Positions 5,469 through 12,188 of a stretch of 12,414 nucleotides of DNA are shown here, one piece after another. The notes beneath the pieces are model-generated. The model was not told the origin of the DNA. It worked only from the letters and a program-made list of their open reading frames with translations, and ran no database searches. Position 1 is the stretch's first letter. Every line of letters begins with the position of its first letter. The translations under genes were made by a program, and so were the position numbers. Source of the stretch: an uncultured Hungatella sp. (GTDB lineage Bacteria; Bacillota; Clostridia; Lachnospirales; Lachnospiraceae); the NCBI GenBank assembly GCA_910588505.1, contig CAJUPQ010000094.1:1-12414 (forward strand), given 5' to 3'.

Positions 5469-7940
5469 CTACCCCTGCTCTTGTAACTCTTGCAGCTGTC
5501 TTGATGCGAACAAAAGACCTTCCTCGCCTTTTGCCACCTCCACCTCGTCGCCTTCCTTCACCGTCCCGTCCAGAATCTCCTCGGCAAGCTTATCCTCCAC
5601 CATGCTCTGGATGGTCCTCCTGAGCGGCCTTGCGCCATACTTGGCGTCATAGCCCTTATCGATCAGGTACTCCCGGCTCTCCTCCGACACGTGAAGGGTG
5701 ATGCCCATCTGCTGTTTTGTCCTCCTGTTAATAGTCTTTAACATAATGGACACGATCTCTTTCATGTTCTCCTTGTTCAGCGGATGGAACACCATCACCT
5801 CGTCGATCCGGTTGATAAATTCCGGCTTAAAGATCCTCTTGACTTCCTCCATAACCCGGTCCTTCATAAACCGGTAGTTTTCCTGTTCATCATCCACAGA
5901 GGTAAATCCCAGGCGCTTGGGGGAGATAATGTTCTCCGCCCCCGCGTTGGAGGTCATGATAAGGATGGTATTCTTAAAATCAATCTTCCTCCCCTGGGCG
6001 TCGGTCACATGGCCGTCGTCCAGAACCTGGAGAAGGATGTTAAACACATCCGGGTGGGCTTTCTCGATCTCGTCAAACAGGATCACAGAGTAGGGATTCC
6101 TGCGGACCTTCTCGCTTAACTGTCCGCCCTCGTCATACCCCACGTACCCTGGAGGCGAACCGATCATCTTGGAGACGCTGTGCTTCTCCATATACTCCGA
6201 CATGTCCACGCGTATGAGAGCGCTCTCCGTGCCGAACATGGCCTCCGCCAAGGCCTTGCACAGCTCCGTCTTGCCAACTCCCGTAGGCCCCAAAAACAGG
6301 AAAGAGCCAATAGGCCGCCTGGGGTCCTTAAGCCCCACTCGCCCCCGGCGGATCGCTTTGGCCACCGCGGTGACAGCCTCGTCCTGCCCTACGACCCTCT
6401 CATGAAGGATCGACTCCAGCTTTTTAAGCCGCTCCGACTCCTCCTCCTCCAGCTTCTTTACCGGGATCCTGGTCCAGCCGGAAACCACGTCGGCGATCTC
6501 GTTCTCTCCTACCACCAGCCTGCGGCTGACCTTTTCCTTCTGCCATTTGTCCCGGGCTTTCTCGATCTTTTCCCGTCTCTTCTGCTGCTTCTTTTTTATC
6601 TCCCCGGCCTTCTCGTATGCCTCCGCCTTGATGGCCGCCTCCTTCTGCCTCTCCAGAGCAGCGATCTCCTGCTCCAGCTCTTTGATCTGGGCCGGCTCAA
6701 CGAAGTTTGTCAGACGCAGCTTGGAGGAGGCCTCATCGATCAGGTCAATGGCCTTATCCGGCAGAAACCGGTCGTTGATATACCGGGCGGACAGCTTCAC
6801 CGCCGCCTTCAGCGCCTCATCCGTGATCGTTACGTTGTGATGCTCCTCATAATGGCCCCGAAGGCCCTTTAAGATCTCATAGGTCTCGTCCTCGGCCGGC
6901 TCCTCCACTGTCACCGGCTGGAACCGCCGCTCCAGGGCGGAGTCCTTCTCAATATACTTTCGGTACTCCTCAATGGTGGTGGCCCCGATCAGCTGCAGCT
7001 CCCCTCTGGCCAGAGACGGCTTTAAGATGTTGGAGGCGTCCAGGGCTCCCTCGGCCCCTCCGGCGCCGATGATGGTATGAATCTCGTCAATAAACAGCAG
7101 AACATCCCCGTTCTCCATAACTTCTGACAGGACCCTCTTAATGCGCTCCTCGAACTCGCCCCGATATTTTGACCCCGCCACCATGCCGGACAGATCAAGG
7201 GTCACCACCCGTTTGTCCGCGATGGTCTCCGGAATATTGCCGGCGGCGATCATCTGGGCTAAGCCTTCCACCACGGCGGTCTTTCCCACCCCAGGCTCGC
7301 CTATGAGGCAGGGATTATTCTTGGTCCGGCGGCTTAAGATCTGGATCACCCTCTGGATCTCCGTCTCCCGGCCAATGACCGGGTCCAGCTTCCCCTCCCT
7401 GGCAAGGGCTGTCAGATCCCTGCTGTAGCGGTCCAGCACAGGCGTGGCCGCCTTTCCCTTGGCCCCTTTGCCTGCAGGGATGTCGTCCTTTCCCGCGGCC
7501 GCATCCTCCCCCATGGCGGACAGCACATCTACATAGAGCCGCTGGATACTGATACCCATGGTGTTGAGAAGCCTGGACGCCACACAGTCATTCTCCCGGA
7601 TGATGGCTATGAGAATGTGTTCCGTGCCGATAAGGGGCGCTTTAAATCGCACCGCCTCCCGGTAACTGTTCTCTATCACCCTCTTGGCGCTGGGCGTATA
7701 AGTGTTCTGTTCTTCCGTGCGCACCGTCTGGTTGGGGGTAATGAGCTGGCTTACCAGCTCCATCACCTTATCCACCTTGACCCCGCACTCGTCCAGGACC
7801 CGGCCCGCCACTCCGGTTCCCTCCTGTAAAAGGCCGATGAGCAGATGCTCCGTGCCTACATAATTGTGACCCAATGTCTTCGCCGCGTCTACTGCCAGGC
7901 TGATAGCCTCCCTGGCTTTTGCAGTGAAACGATCTATCAT
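5469..7940 (-). CDS. clpC: AAA+ unfoldase ClpC, ATPase subunit of ClpCP protease
   Basis: ClpC unfolds proteins and feeds them to the ClpP peptidase in the cytoplasm, usually with adaptors such as McsB or MecA. The 823-residue protein is full length. Order of parts: double Clp_N repeat (1-145) with two GTEH motifs (Glu31, Glu107), D1 ATPase with Walker A GEPGVGKT (214-221) and Walker B LLFIDEIH (281-288), middle coiled-coil domain with UVR-like sequence (about 415-472), D2 ATPase with Walker A GPTGVGKT (551-558) and Walker B VILFDEIEKAHP (619-630), the LGF loop that docks on ClpP (677-679), and the D2 small domain. Glu31 and Glu107 correspond to the phosphoarginine-docking glutamates described for Bacillus ClpC (Glu32, Glu106), so the docking pockets look preserved. 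GAGGAGGAA lies seven to eight bases before the ATG. It follows mcsB by 32 bp. Confidence 0.98.
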   Translation of the reverse strand: MIDRFTAKAREAISLAVDAAKTLGHNYVGTEHLLIGLLQEGTGVAGRVLDECGVKVDKVMELVSQLITPNQTVRTEEQNTYTPSAKRVIENSYREAVRFKAPLIGTEHILIAIIRENDCVASRLLNTMGISIQRLYVDVLSAMGEDAAAGKDDIPAGKGAKGKAATPVLDRYSRDLTALAREGKLDPVIGRETEIQRVIQILSRRTKNNPCLIGEPGVGKTAVVEGLAQMIAAGNIPETIADKRVVTLDLSGMVAGSKYRGEFEERIKRVLSEVMENGDVLLFIDEIHTIIGAGGAEGALDASNILKPSLARGELQLIGATTIEEYRKYIEKDSALERRFQPVTVEEPAEDETYEILKGLRGHYEEHHNVTITDEALKAAVKLSARYINDRFLPDKAIDLIDEASSKLRLTNFVEPAQIKELEQEIAALERQKEAAIKAEAYEKAGEIKKKQQKRREKIEKARDKWQKEKVSRRLVVGENEIADVVSGWTRIPVKKLEEEESERLKKLESILHERVVGQDEAVTAVAKAIRRGRVGLKDPRRPIGSFLFLGPTGVGKTELCKALAEAMFGTESALIRVDMSEYMEKHSVSKMIGSPPGYVGYDEGGQLSEKVRRNPYSVILFDEIEKAHPDVFNILLQVLDDGHVTDAQGRKIDFKNTILIMTSNAGAENIISPKRLGFTSVDDEQENYRFMKDRVMEEVKRIFKPEFINRIDEVMVFHPLNKENMKEIVSIMLKTINRRTKQQMGITLHVSEESREYLIDKGYDAKYGARPLRRTIQSMVEDKLAEEILDGTVKEGDEVEVAKGEEGLLFASRQLQELQEQG

Positions 7941-7972
7941 ATATAGTTCCTCCTCGATTCTTCCATTCCGCG

Positions 7973-9010
7973 CTACCGCTGTGAAAGTTCCGGCAGCTCG
8001 CCCCTTAAATAGGCGGCCCTGGCTCCGTCCAGCTCCCCCTTATCAAGGGGCCTGTCGGAAAGCTTCTGTAAATTAGCCGTCTGGATGCCCAGCATCAGCC
8101 GGAACACGGAGCACGGTTCCACAGGCTTTATGAGCCCATCGCAGATCCCGGTCATGATCTGGGATAAAAAGGTCATGGCGTCTTTCATGGAAAGCCTTCT
8201 GGCATATTTTAATACACCGTAGGACTTATACACCTCGTCCTCCAGCTGCGGACCATGGCTGGCAAGGCTCATCTCCCGGATCTGCCTTTCCTGGTCGTCC
8301 AGCTGGACAGCCACCTTTGCCACCAGGTCTGTCAGCTCCTTCTCCGTCCGGCCCATGGTTTTCTGATTAGAGATCTCGTAGAGAGAGCCGTAATTCTCAC
8401 GCCCCTCCCCGTACATGCCCCGGATGCTTACGCCGATCCTGCCCATGTCATTGAGCATGGACGGAAATTTCTTCCCCATGGACAAGGTGGGCAAATGTAC
8501 AATAGCCGTTGCCTTAAGACCGGTGCCTACATTGGTGGGGAAGGAGGTGAGATATCCGTATTTCTCGTCAAAGGCATAGGAAAACCTGGCGTTAATGTAG
8601 TCGTCCAGCTTATCCGCCGTCTTTAGAGACTCCCCAAGGCCCAGTCCCGGGGACCACACCTGAATCCGGATGTGATCTAATCCGTTTAAGATCAGGCTGA
8701 TATCCTCCTCCTTGGTGATCAAAATAGACATTGGGGCTTTCCGGTCCAGAAGGGAAGGGCTTAAGATCTGCCTCTCATTTAAGGCCCTCCGGTCCAGCTC
8801 GTTTAATTCATCCAGATAGGCGGCCTCATAATCCCGGCCGTCCATATCACCCAGATCCCCCAGTCCCTCGCTTAAACGGGCCAGCATCTCCTTCCCGTCC
8901 TCCTGGGACAGCTTTGACGGAAACGGGTACTCTGACAGATTGCGGGCCAGGCGTATCCTGCTGCACACGATATTGCCCCCATCCTGTACCTGTTCAAACC
9001 ACTTAAGCAT
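7973..9010 (-). CDS. mcsB: McsB-family guanidino kinase homologue, probably catalytically impaired
   Basis: Active McsB phosphorylates arginines on proteins, tagging them for ClpCP and inactivating CtsR. This 345-residue homologue keeps the phosphagen-kinase framework: CSRIRLARN (16-24), DHIRIQ (112-117), PTNVGTGL (158-165), IRGMYGEG (196-203), EISNQ. It departs at key sites. The NEED motif is NGLD (109-112), which removes the catalytic glutamate; the active-site cysteine of SCPTN is Phe157; the Arg after GTGL is Lys166; and RDxxRA is LDGARA (327-332). It may be a pseudokinase acting as a ClpC adaptor. The start at 9010 is chosen because GGAAG lies just upstream, homology begins at MLKWFEQV, and the ATG overlaps the mcsA stop by 8 nt, implying translational coupling. 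The frame continues upstream to 9070 inside mcsA, but that part is Arg/Gly-rich and unlike the family. I trust the family call; loss of activity is inference. Confidence 0.93.
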   Translation of the reverse strand: MLKWFEQVQDGGNIVCSRIRLARNLSEYPFPSKLSQEDGKEMLARLSEGLGDLGDMDGRDYEAAYLDELNELDRRALNERQILSPSLLDRKAPMSILITKEEDISLILNGLDHIRIQVWSPGLGLGESLKTADKLDDYINARFSYAFDEKYGYLTSFPTNVGTGLKATAIVHLPTLSMGKKFPSMLNDMGRIGVSIRGMYGEGRENYGSLYEISNQKTMGRTEKELTDLVAKVAVQLDDQERQIREMSLASHGPQLEDEVYKSYGVLKYARRLSMKDAMTFLSQIMTGICDGLIKPVEPCSVFRLMLGIQTANLQKLSDRPLDKGELDGARAAYLRGELPELSQR

Positions 9011-9578
9011 CGGCTTCCTTCCCTTCCCGCAGCGCCCGTATCTTATCCCGGTACACCGCCGCGTTCTCATAGTCCTCCATCTTTAAAGCCTCCTTTAGCT
9101 TCCTGTCCCAGGCCCTAAGCTGCTGTTCCAGTGTACACCTGGTCTGCTCTGTCTCCTCCTGGACAACCGACGTCGCGCCGGCTGCGCCGCCATTGCTCTC
9201 CTGATAGACCGGGCGCTTCCCTTTATGGCAGTCGCTGCCCTGAAGCTGCTTGATATTATCCTGGATCAGCAGGTCAAAGATAGTATAGCAGTCACCACAT
9301 CCGAAGCAGCTGTTATTCACAAACTCCTCATAGGATGTGCCGCAGGTAGGGCATGTGATCTGGGACAGCCGGTCTTTTTTCTGCACCGGCATCTCTCCCC
9401 CCAAAAGCCCTGACAAAAGCTGGGCCAGAGGAAACTCGCCGTCAAAAATAGCCGAGTAGGGACCGAAATCCATCTCTTTGGCACACTGAGCGCAAAAATT
9501 GTGCTCTGTCTTGACGCCGTTGATCACTTCCGTATATTGAATATTCGCTTCACGGATCTTACACCTTTCACATAACAT
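9003..9578 (-). CDS. mcsA: McsA, zinc-finger activator/partner of McsB
   Basis: McsA binds and activates McsB and helps recognise clients. The 191-residue protein has two zinc-finger regions, C3xxC6 with C29xxC32 and C76xxC79 with C94xxC97 (an extra Cys91 sits beside the latter). An HxGK stretch (118-121) follows, then a variable linker, then a C-terminal UVR motif (about 148-185, with LKEALKMEDYENAAVYRDKI), the type of helix pair that contacts AAA+ partners. Length and layout match Bacillus McsA. AGGAGG precedes the ATG by seven bases. It follows the GntR gene by 20 bp and overlaps mcsB by 8 nt. Nothing in it looks degenerate, which contrasts with its partner McsB. Confidence 0.95.
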   Translation of the reverse strand: MLCERCKIREANIQYTEVINGVKTEHNFCAQCAKEMDFGPYSAIFDGEFPLAQLLSGLLGGEMPVQKKDRLSQITCPTCGTSYEEFVNNSCFGCGDCYTIFDLLIQDNIKQLQGSDCHKGKRPVYQESNGGAAGATSVVQEETEQTRCTLEQQLRAWDRKLKEALKMEDYENAAVYRDKIRALREGKEADA

Positions 9579-9598
9579 ACCAAATCCTCCTTCTATAT

Positions 9599-9982
9599 TC
9601 AGCCCTCCTCCCAGTTGGCAAACAATTCGTAGATCTCGTCTACCAGCTGGTGGACTTCCTCCCGCCGGATGCCCTTGCAGATGCCCTTGGCCATGGCCAC
9701 GGCGATCTCCTCCTTCATCTCCTCCAACACTCTCTGCTTATCCACGTCCAGGGAGACGATGGCGCCCTTCCTGCGGTCAAGCTTTACAAACCCCTCCTGC
9801 TTTAACACGGAGTAGGCCTTATTTACTGTATGCATATTAATGCTGATATTATCCGCCAGCTGACGCACAGACGGCAGAGAATCCCCTTCCCGGATCCGTC
9901 CCGTGGCGATCCCGATGATAATCTGATTGCGAAGCTGTATATAGAACGCCTCGTCACTGTTAAAATCAATGCTTAGAATCAT
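9599..9982 (-). CDS. GntR-family transcription regulator, YtrA-like (short)
   Basis: A 127-residue DNA-binding repressor-type protein. Residues 11-78 form the GntR winged helix: a YIQLRNQIIIGIATGRI helix, SLPSVRQLADNISINMHTVN helix-turn-helix, then VLKQEGFV and RRKGAIV of the wing. Only about 45 helical residues follow, so there is no large FadR/HutC effector domain; this size is typical of the YtrA subfamily. YtrA members usually control ABC transporters and respond to envelope stress, but this one is first in an mcsA-mcsB-clpC operon, the place CtsR holds in Bacillus. I chose the ATG at 9982, with GGTGG upstream, because the earlier ATG (10018) lies inside the predicted -10 box and would not be in the mRNA. 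Autoregulation is likely given the repeats on its promoter. Confidence 0.9.
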   Translation of the reverse strand: MILSIDFNSDEAFYIQLRNQIIIGIATGRIREGDSLPSVRQLADNISINMHTVNKAYSVLKQEGFVKLDRRKGAIVSLDVDKQRVLEEMKEEIAVAMAKGICKGIRREEVHQLVDEIYELFANWEEG

Positions 9983-9998
9983 ATATCCACCATCTTTC

Positions 9999-10026
9999 GT
10001 TATATCTGTTATAGCCATCTTATAAC
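9999..10026. promoter_or_regulatory. Candidate operator: GTTATA/TATAAC repeats over the clpC-operon promoter
   Basis: A perfect 6-bp inverted repeat, GTTATA (10008-10013), 7-bp spacer, TATAAC (10021-10026), covers the -10 box and start point of the operon. A further GTTATA lies at 9999-10004 and another upstream of the -35 box at 10059-10064. The spacing and place fit a repressor site, most simply for the adjacent GntR-family regulator. Because TATAAC resembles a -10 box, part of the pattern could be promoter sequence rather than operator. Confidence 0.5.
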
Positions 10027-10045
10027 ATCTTTAAGGATTCGTCAA
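10017..10045 (-). promoter_or_regulatory. Sigma-A promoter of the gntR-mcsA-mcsB-clpC operon
   Basis: On the minus strand TTGACG (10045-10040), 17-bp spacer, TAAGAT (10022-10017), with an AT-rich stretch upstream (ATTAATTATAA near 10060-10070). Transcription would start near 10010, leaving about 28 nt before the gntR start at 9982. No CtsR box (tandem GGTCAAA heptads) is seen here. Confidence 0.6.
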
Positions 10046-10103
10046 GTAGAAATCTCTGGTTATAATTAATTGAGTGAGCAAAGGGGCGACGGTAGCCGTA
10101 ATG

Positions 10104-10269
10104 CCAGTCAGAGAAGGGAAGGATGGTCCTGTCCGGGTTCAGATATGCCAAACACTCCGATGAGCCCTTAAAGCGGAAATCAGTCGGGTATCAGCCCTCC
10201 TGCTTTCCTGGTCTCATCTCCATGGCATAAATTCACCCGGACAGGACCATCCTTCCCTTCTCTGCCTGG
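10104..10269. repeat. 166-bp imperfect palindrome with 30-bp perfect arms (MITE-like or long hairpin RNA)
   Basis: Arms 10109-10138 and 10235-10264 are perfectly complementary over 30 bp and extend outward to 10104/10269 with one mismatch. Further matched segments lie inside: TATGCC 10144-10149 with GGCATA 10224-10229, GATGAG 10159-10164 with CTCATC 10213-10218, and AAAGC 10170-10174 with GCTTT 10202-10206. The whole unit could fold into one rod. There is no open reading frame of note, no U-tract and no obvious target-site duplication. It lies between the terminator of the membrane-protein gene and the clpC-operon promoter. It could be a miniature transposable element, a structured RNA or a relic. 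The flank 10269-10290 has a look I associate with interspersed repeats in this group, without proof. Confidence 0.7.
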
Positions 10270-10354
10270 AGCGTGTTTGAAAATTGCTTTCTGACCGAAT
10301 TCAACCGTCCTTTTATCCGCCTTAAACGCGTCCCTCATCCGCGCAGTTCCATGT

Positions 10355-10389
10355 AAAAAGCCGCAGGAGCAGCTTAAGGCCGCCCCTGC
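10355..10389 (-). terminator. Rho-independent terminator of the cohesin/cadherin membrane-protein gene
   Basis: Minus-strand stem of 11 bp, arms 10389-10379 and 10373-10363 with two G·U wobbles and a 5-nt loop (CTTAA), followed by GGC and five U (10359-10355). It begins eight bases after the stop codon at 10397, the right place to end the upstream unit. The rest of the 378-bp gap (10270-10354) shows nothing further. Confidence 0.8.
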
Positions 10390-10396
10390 ATACAGG

Positions 10397-12169
10397 TCAC
10401 TCCAGATCGATCACCTCAAAATCGTCGTCCCCATCTGCCTGGGTCATAGGCTGATCATTTCTTTCCGGCCTCGGAACACTTCCTGTCCCTCTCTCCCTTG
10501 GCACGCTGCCTCTCACAGCGCCGTTTCTGGAGACGCCTCCGCCTTGGGACGCCGCCTCGCGCAGCTGGTTTACGGGAACCGCCCGGGTCCCGCCCGGTGC
10601 GGACTGGGGCCGGCGTTCTGCCCCCGGACGGCTGCTTCCCCTGGGAGATGGCTGTCCCTCCGGCGTTCTGCTGCCTGTCCCCGCCCTTCCGGCCGGGCCG
10701 CCTCCTCTGGGAGCCTGACCCTGCTGGGCCGTAGTCCTCTGGGAGCCGCCTCCTCTGGCGCCGGAGGGCTGCTGGCCTCTGGCAAATCCCCCCTGCTCTC
10801 CCTGATAAGTTCCCGCTCTCATCGGATATCCGGCAGAACTGTCATCTGGCTGGACCCTTCTGGCAAAGGAGTAATCCTCCTCCCGCTCTGCCTCCTCTTC
10901 CTCTTCCTCAATGCCTCTTAAGTAGCGCTCTTCTTTTGTCATCCTGGCACGCCGCTCCCTGGGATCTAAATCCCATCCGTCGGCTTCATCCTCCCGCTTC
11001 TCCAAAAAATCATCCCGATGCCGCCTTCCCAGCACTAGCACAATGATCGCGATCAGCAGGATCATCACCACGGCCAGCAGTCCCATGATGATCCAAAACC
11101 GGATCTCATAATCATGGAGCAGCGAGTTATACTCAAGAGCTGTGGCGTTATATTTTTCCTCAAACTCTCCGCCGCCTGCCGGATCGTGAAAATATCTCTG
11201 CAAAGTCTTTTCTGTCAGGTCATAGCGGTAAAAACCGCTTTCCCCGTTTTCATTGACCGCGTAGAAAATGCAGTATTCCGGATTCTCGTCCTGTCCCCAG
11301 ATCCACCCCTGAACAGCCTGTCCGTCGATGGTGACGGGGCACTGGACAAACCCTTCCGGAACCTCCATGCCCTCCTGGGCGGAGACTACCGTAATATCCC
11401 TCTCATAGGTTTTTAAGGACACCTGGTCCGCCATGGGGACGGCGTCCCCCGCCTCCCCTTCAACCTTTGTAACTCGGATCCGGTAGGACCTGGTCTGCCC
11501 GTCCCCGGATGTCACGGTACACACGATCTCATTTTCCCCAAGCTGCAGCCCTTCATTGCCGGATACGGACACGCTGGAAGCCTCGTCCGCCGCCGGCGCA
11601 CTGACAGTGATTGTATCCACGTCCCCGCCTACCACAGCGGTATAATTCTCCGTGTCCGGGGAGAAGGCCGGGGACAGAGTGCCCGGGGAAATCTGCAGAT
11701 CTGCTAAAAGAGCTCCGCCTGCAGGGGCCGCCTCCCCTGTGACGGTGACAGCGGAACTGCCCTGCTGGGAAATGTTCACCAGCTGCCCGTCTCTGTTATA
11801 CACCTCCTGAGTGCTGACGGCGATGGTGGTGGTCCCTGGCTTCAGGGCCTTAAACTTCAGGGTAAATGCCAGCTCCGAGTAATTGCCCCCTGACGCCTCC
11901 CCGGCTACCCGTATGGATCCCGCGTCCCCTGTGGCCCCGGTTCCCTCTATAAACTGCAGGGCCGACGCGTCGTAGGACAGCATCACATTGGAACTGTTAA
12001 TCGTCTCATCGCCTGTGGCGGTGATCTTCATGTTTACGGTTACTTCGCTTCCGGCTTCCGCCGAAGGATCGGAAAACGCGATCCTGGCCGCCAAAGCCTG
12101 AAAGGATATGGCTAAACTCATCAGGGAAACCGCTATGGCCCCTCCGAGGATTTTCTTTACTCTACTCAT
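10397..12169 (-). CDS. Cohesin-like and cadherin-like domain type I membrane protein, 590 aa
   Basis: Predicted cell-surface protein with a cytoplasmic tail. Order: signal peptide 1-27 (cleavage after ALA), cohesin-like beta domain about 28-145 (VMLSYDASALQFIEG is typical), cadherin-like beta-sandwich (PF12733 type) about 155-236 with SPAFSPDTENYTA and SYRIRVTK, an extracellular stretch 250-330 rich in aromatic residues with two cysteines, a single membrane helix 358-380, then about 210 cytoplasmic residues. The tail starts with charged, helix-prone sequence (EEEEEEAEREED, 421-432), continues as a Gly/Arg/Gln/Pro/Ser-rich disordered region (450-575) and ends in DDDFEVIDLE. No dockerin, sortase motif or enzyme domain is seen, so a cellulosomal role is unlikely. 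AGGAGA precedes the ATG by four bases; the gene lies 19 bp after the one upstream. Function unknown; adhesion, scaffold or envelope sensing are possible. Confidence 0.88.
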   Translation of the reverse strand: MSRVKKILGGAIAVSLMSLAISFQALAARIAFSDPSAEAGSEVTVNMKITATGDETINSSNVMLSYDASALQFIEGTGATGDAGSIRVAGEASGGNYSELAFTLKFKALKPGTTTIAVSTQEVYNRDGQLVNISQQGSSAVTVTGEAAPAGGALLADLQISPGTLSPAFSPDTENYTAVVGGDVDTITVSAPAADEASSVSVSGNEGLQLGENEIVCTVTSGDGQTRSYRIRVTKVEGEAGDAVPMADQVSLKTYERDITVVSAQEGMEVPEGFVQCPVTIDGQAVQGWIWGQDENPEYCIFYAVNENGESGFYRYDLTEKTLQRYFHDPAGGGEFEEKYNATALEYNSLLHDYEIRFWIIMGLLAVVMILLIAIIVLVLGRRHRDDFLEKREDEADGWDLDPRERRARMTKEERYLRGIEEEEEEAEREEDYSFARRVQPDDSSAGYPMRAGTYQGEQGGFARGQQPSGARGGGSQRTTAQQGQAPRGGGPAGRAGTGSRTPEGQPSPRGSSRPGAERRPQSAPGGTRAVPVNQLREAASQGGGVSRNGAVRGSVPRERGTGSVPRPERNDQPMTQADGDDDFEVIDLE

Positions 12170-12188
12170 AATGTCTCCTGTCTCTTCC

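Noticed and set aside
6180..6872. A 230-codon plus-strand frame and several others antisense to clpC, mcsB and radA.
   Set aside because: Composition is a shadow of the coding strand (Leu/Arg/Pro/His-rich), with no family resemblance and no initiation signals.
8977..9070. Longer mcsB reading with a start at 9070, giving 365 residues.
   Set aside because: The extra 20 residues are an Arg/Gly-rich out-of-frame reading of the mcsA UVR region. Family homology starts at 9010, where there is a usable ribosome site and an 8-nt overlap with mcsA.
9983..10018. Longer GntR reading from the ATG at 10018.
   Set aside because: That ATG overlaps the predicted -10 box and has no ribosome site; the GntR fold begins with the ATG at 9982.
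10030..10100. Searched for CtsR tandem heptads (GGTCAAA) and a CIRCE element in the clpC-operon promoter.
   Set aside because: Only a partial GTCAA within the -35 region is present; no direct repeat or CIRCE-type inverted repeat was found.
10081..10354. Considered a CRISPR array, tRNA or known riboswitch in the 378-bp gap.
   Set aside because: There is no spaced direct repeat, no tRNA cloverleaf and no conserved riboswitch core; the structure is one large inverted repeat plus a terminator.
10397..12169. Cellulosome scaffold role because of the cohesin-like domain.
   Set aside because: Only one cohesin-like domain, no dockerin or carbohydrate-binding module nearby, and the protein is membrane-spanning with a large cytoplasmic tail.
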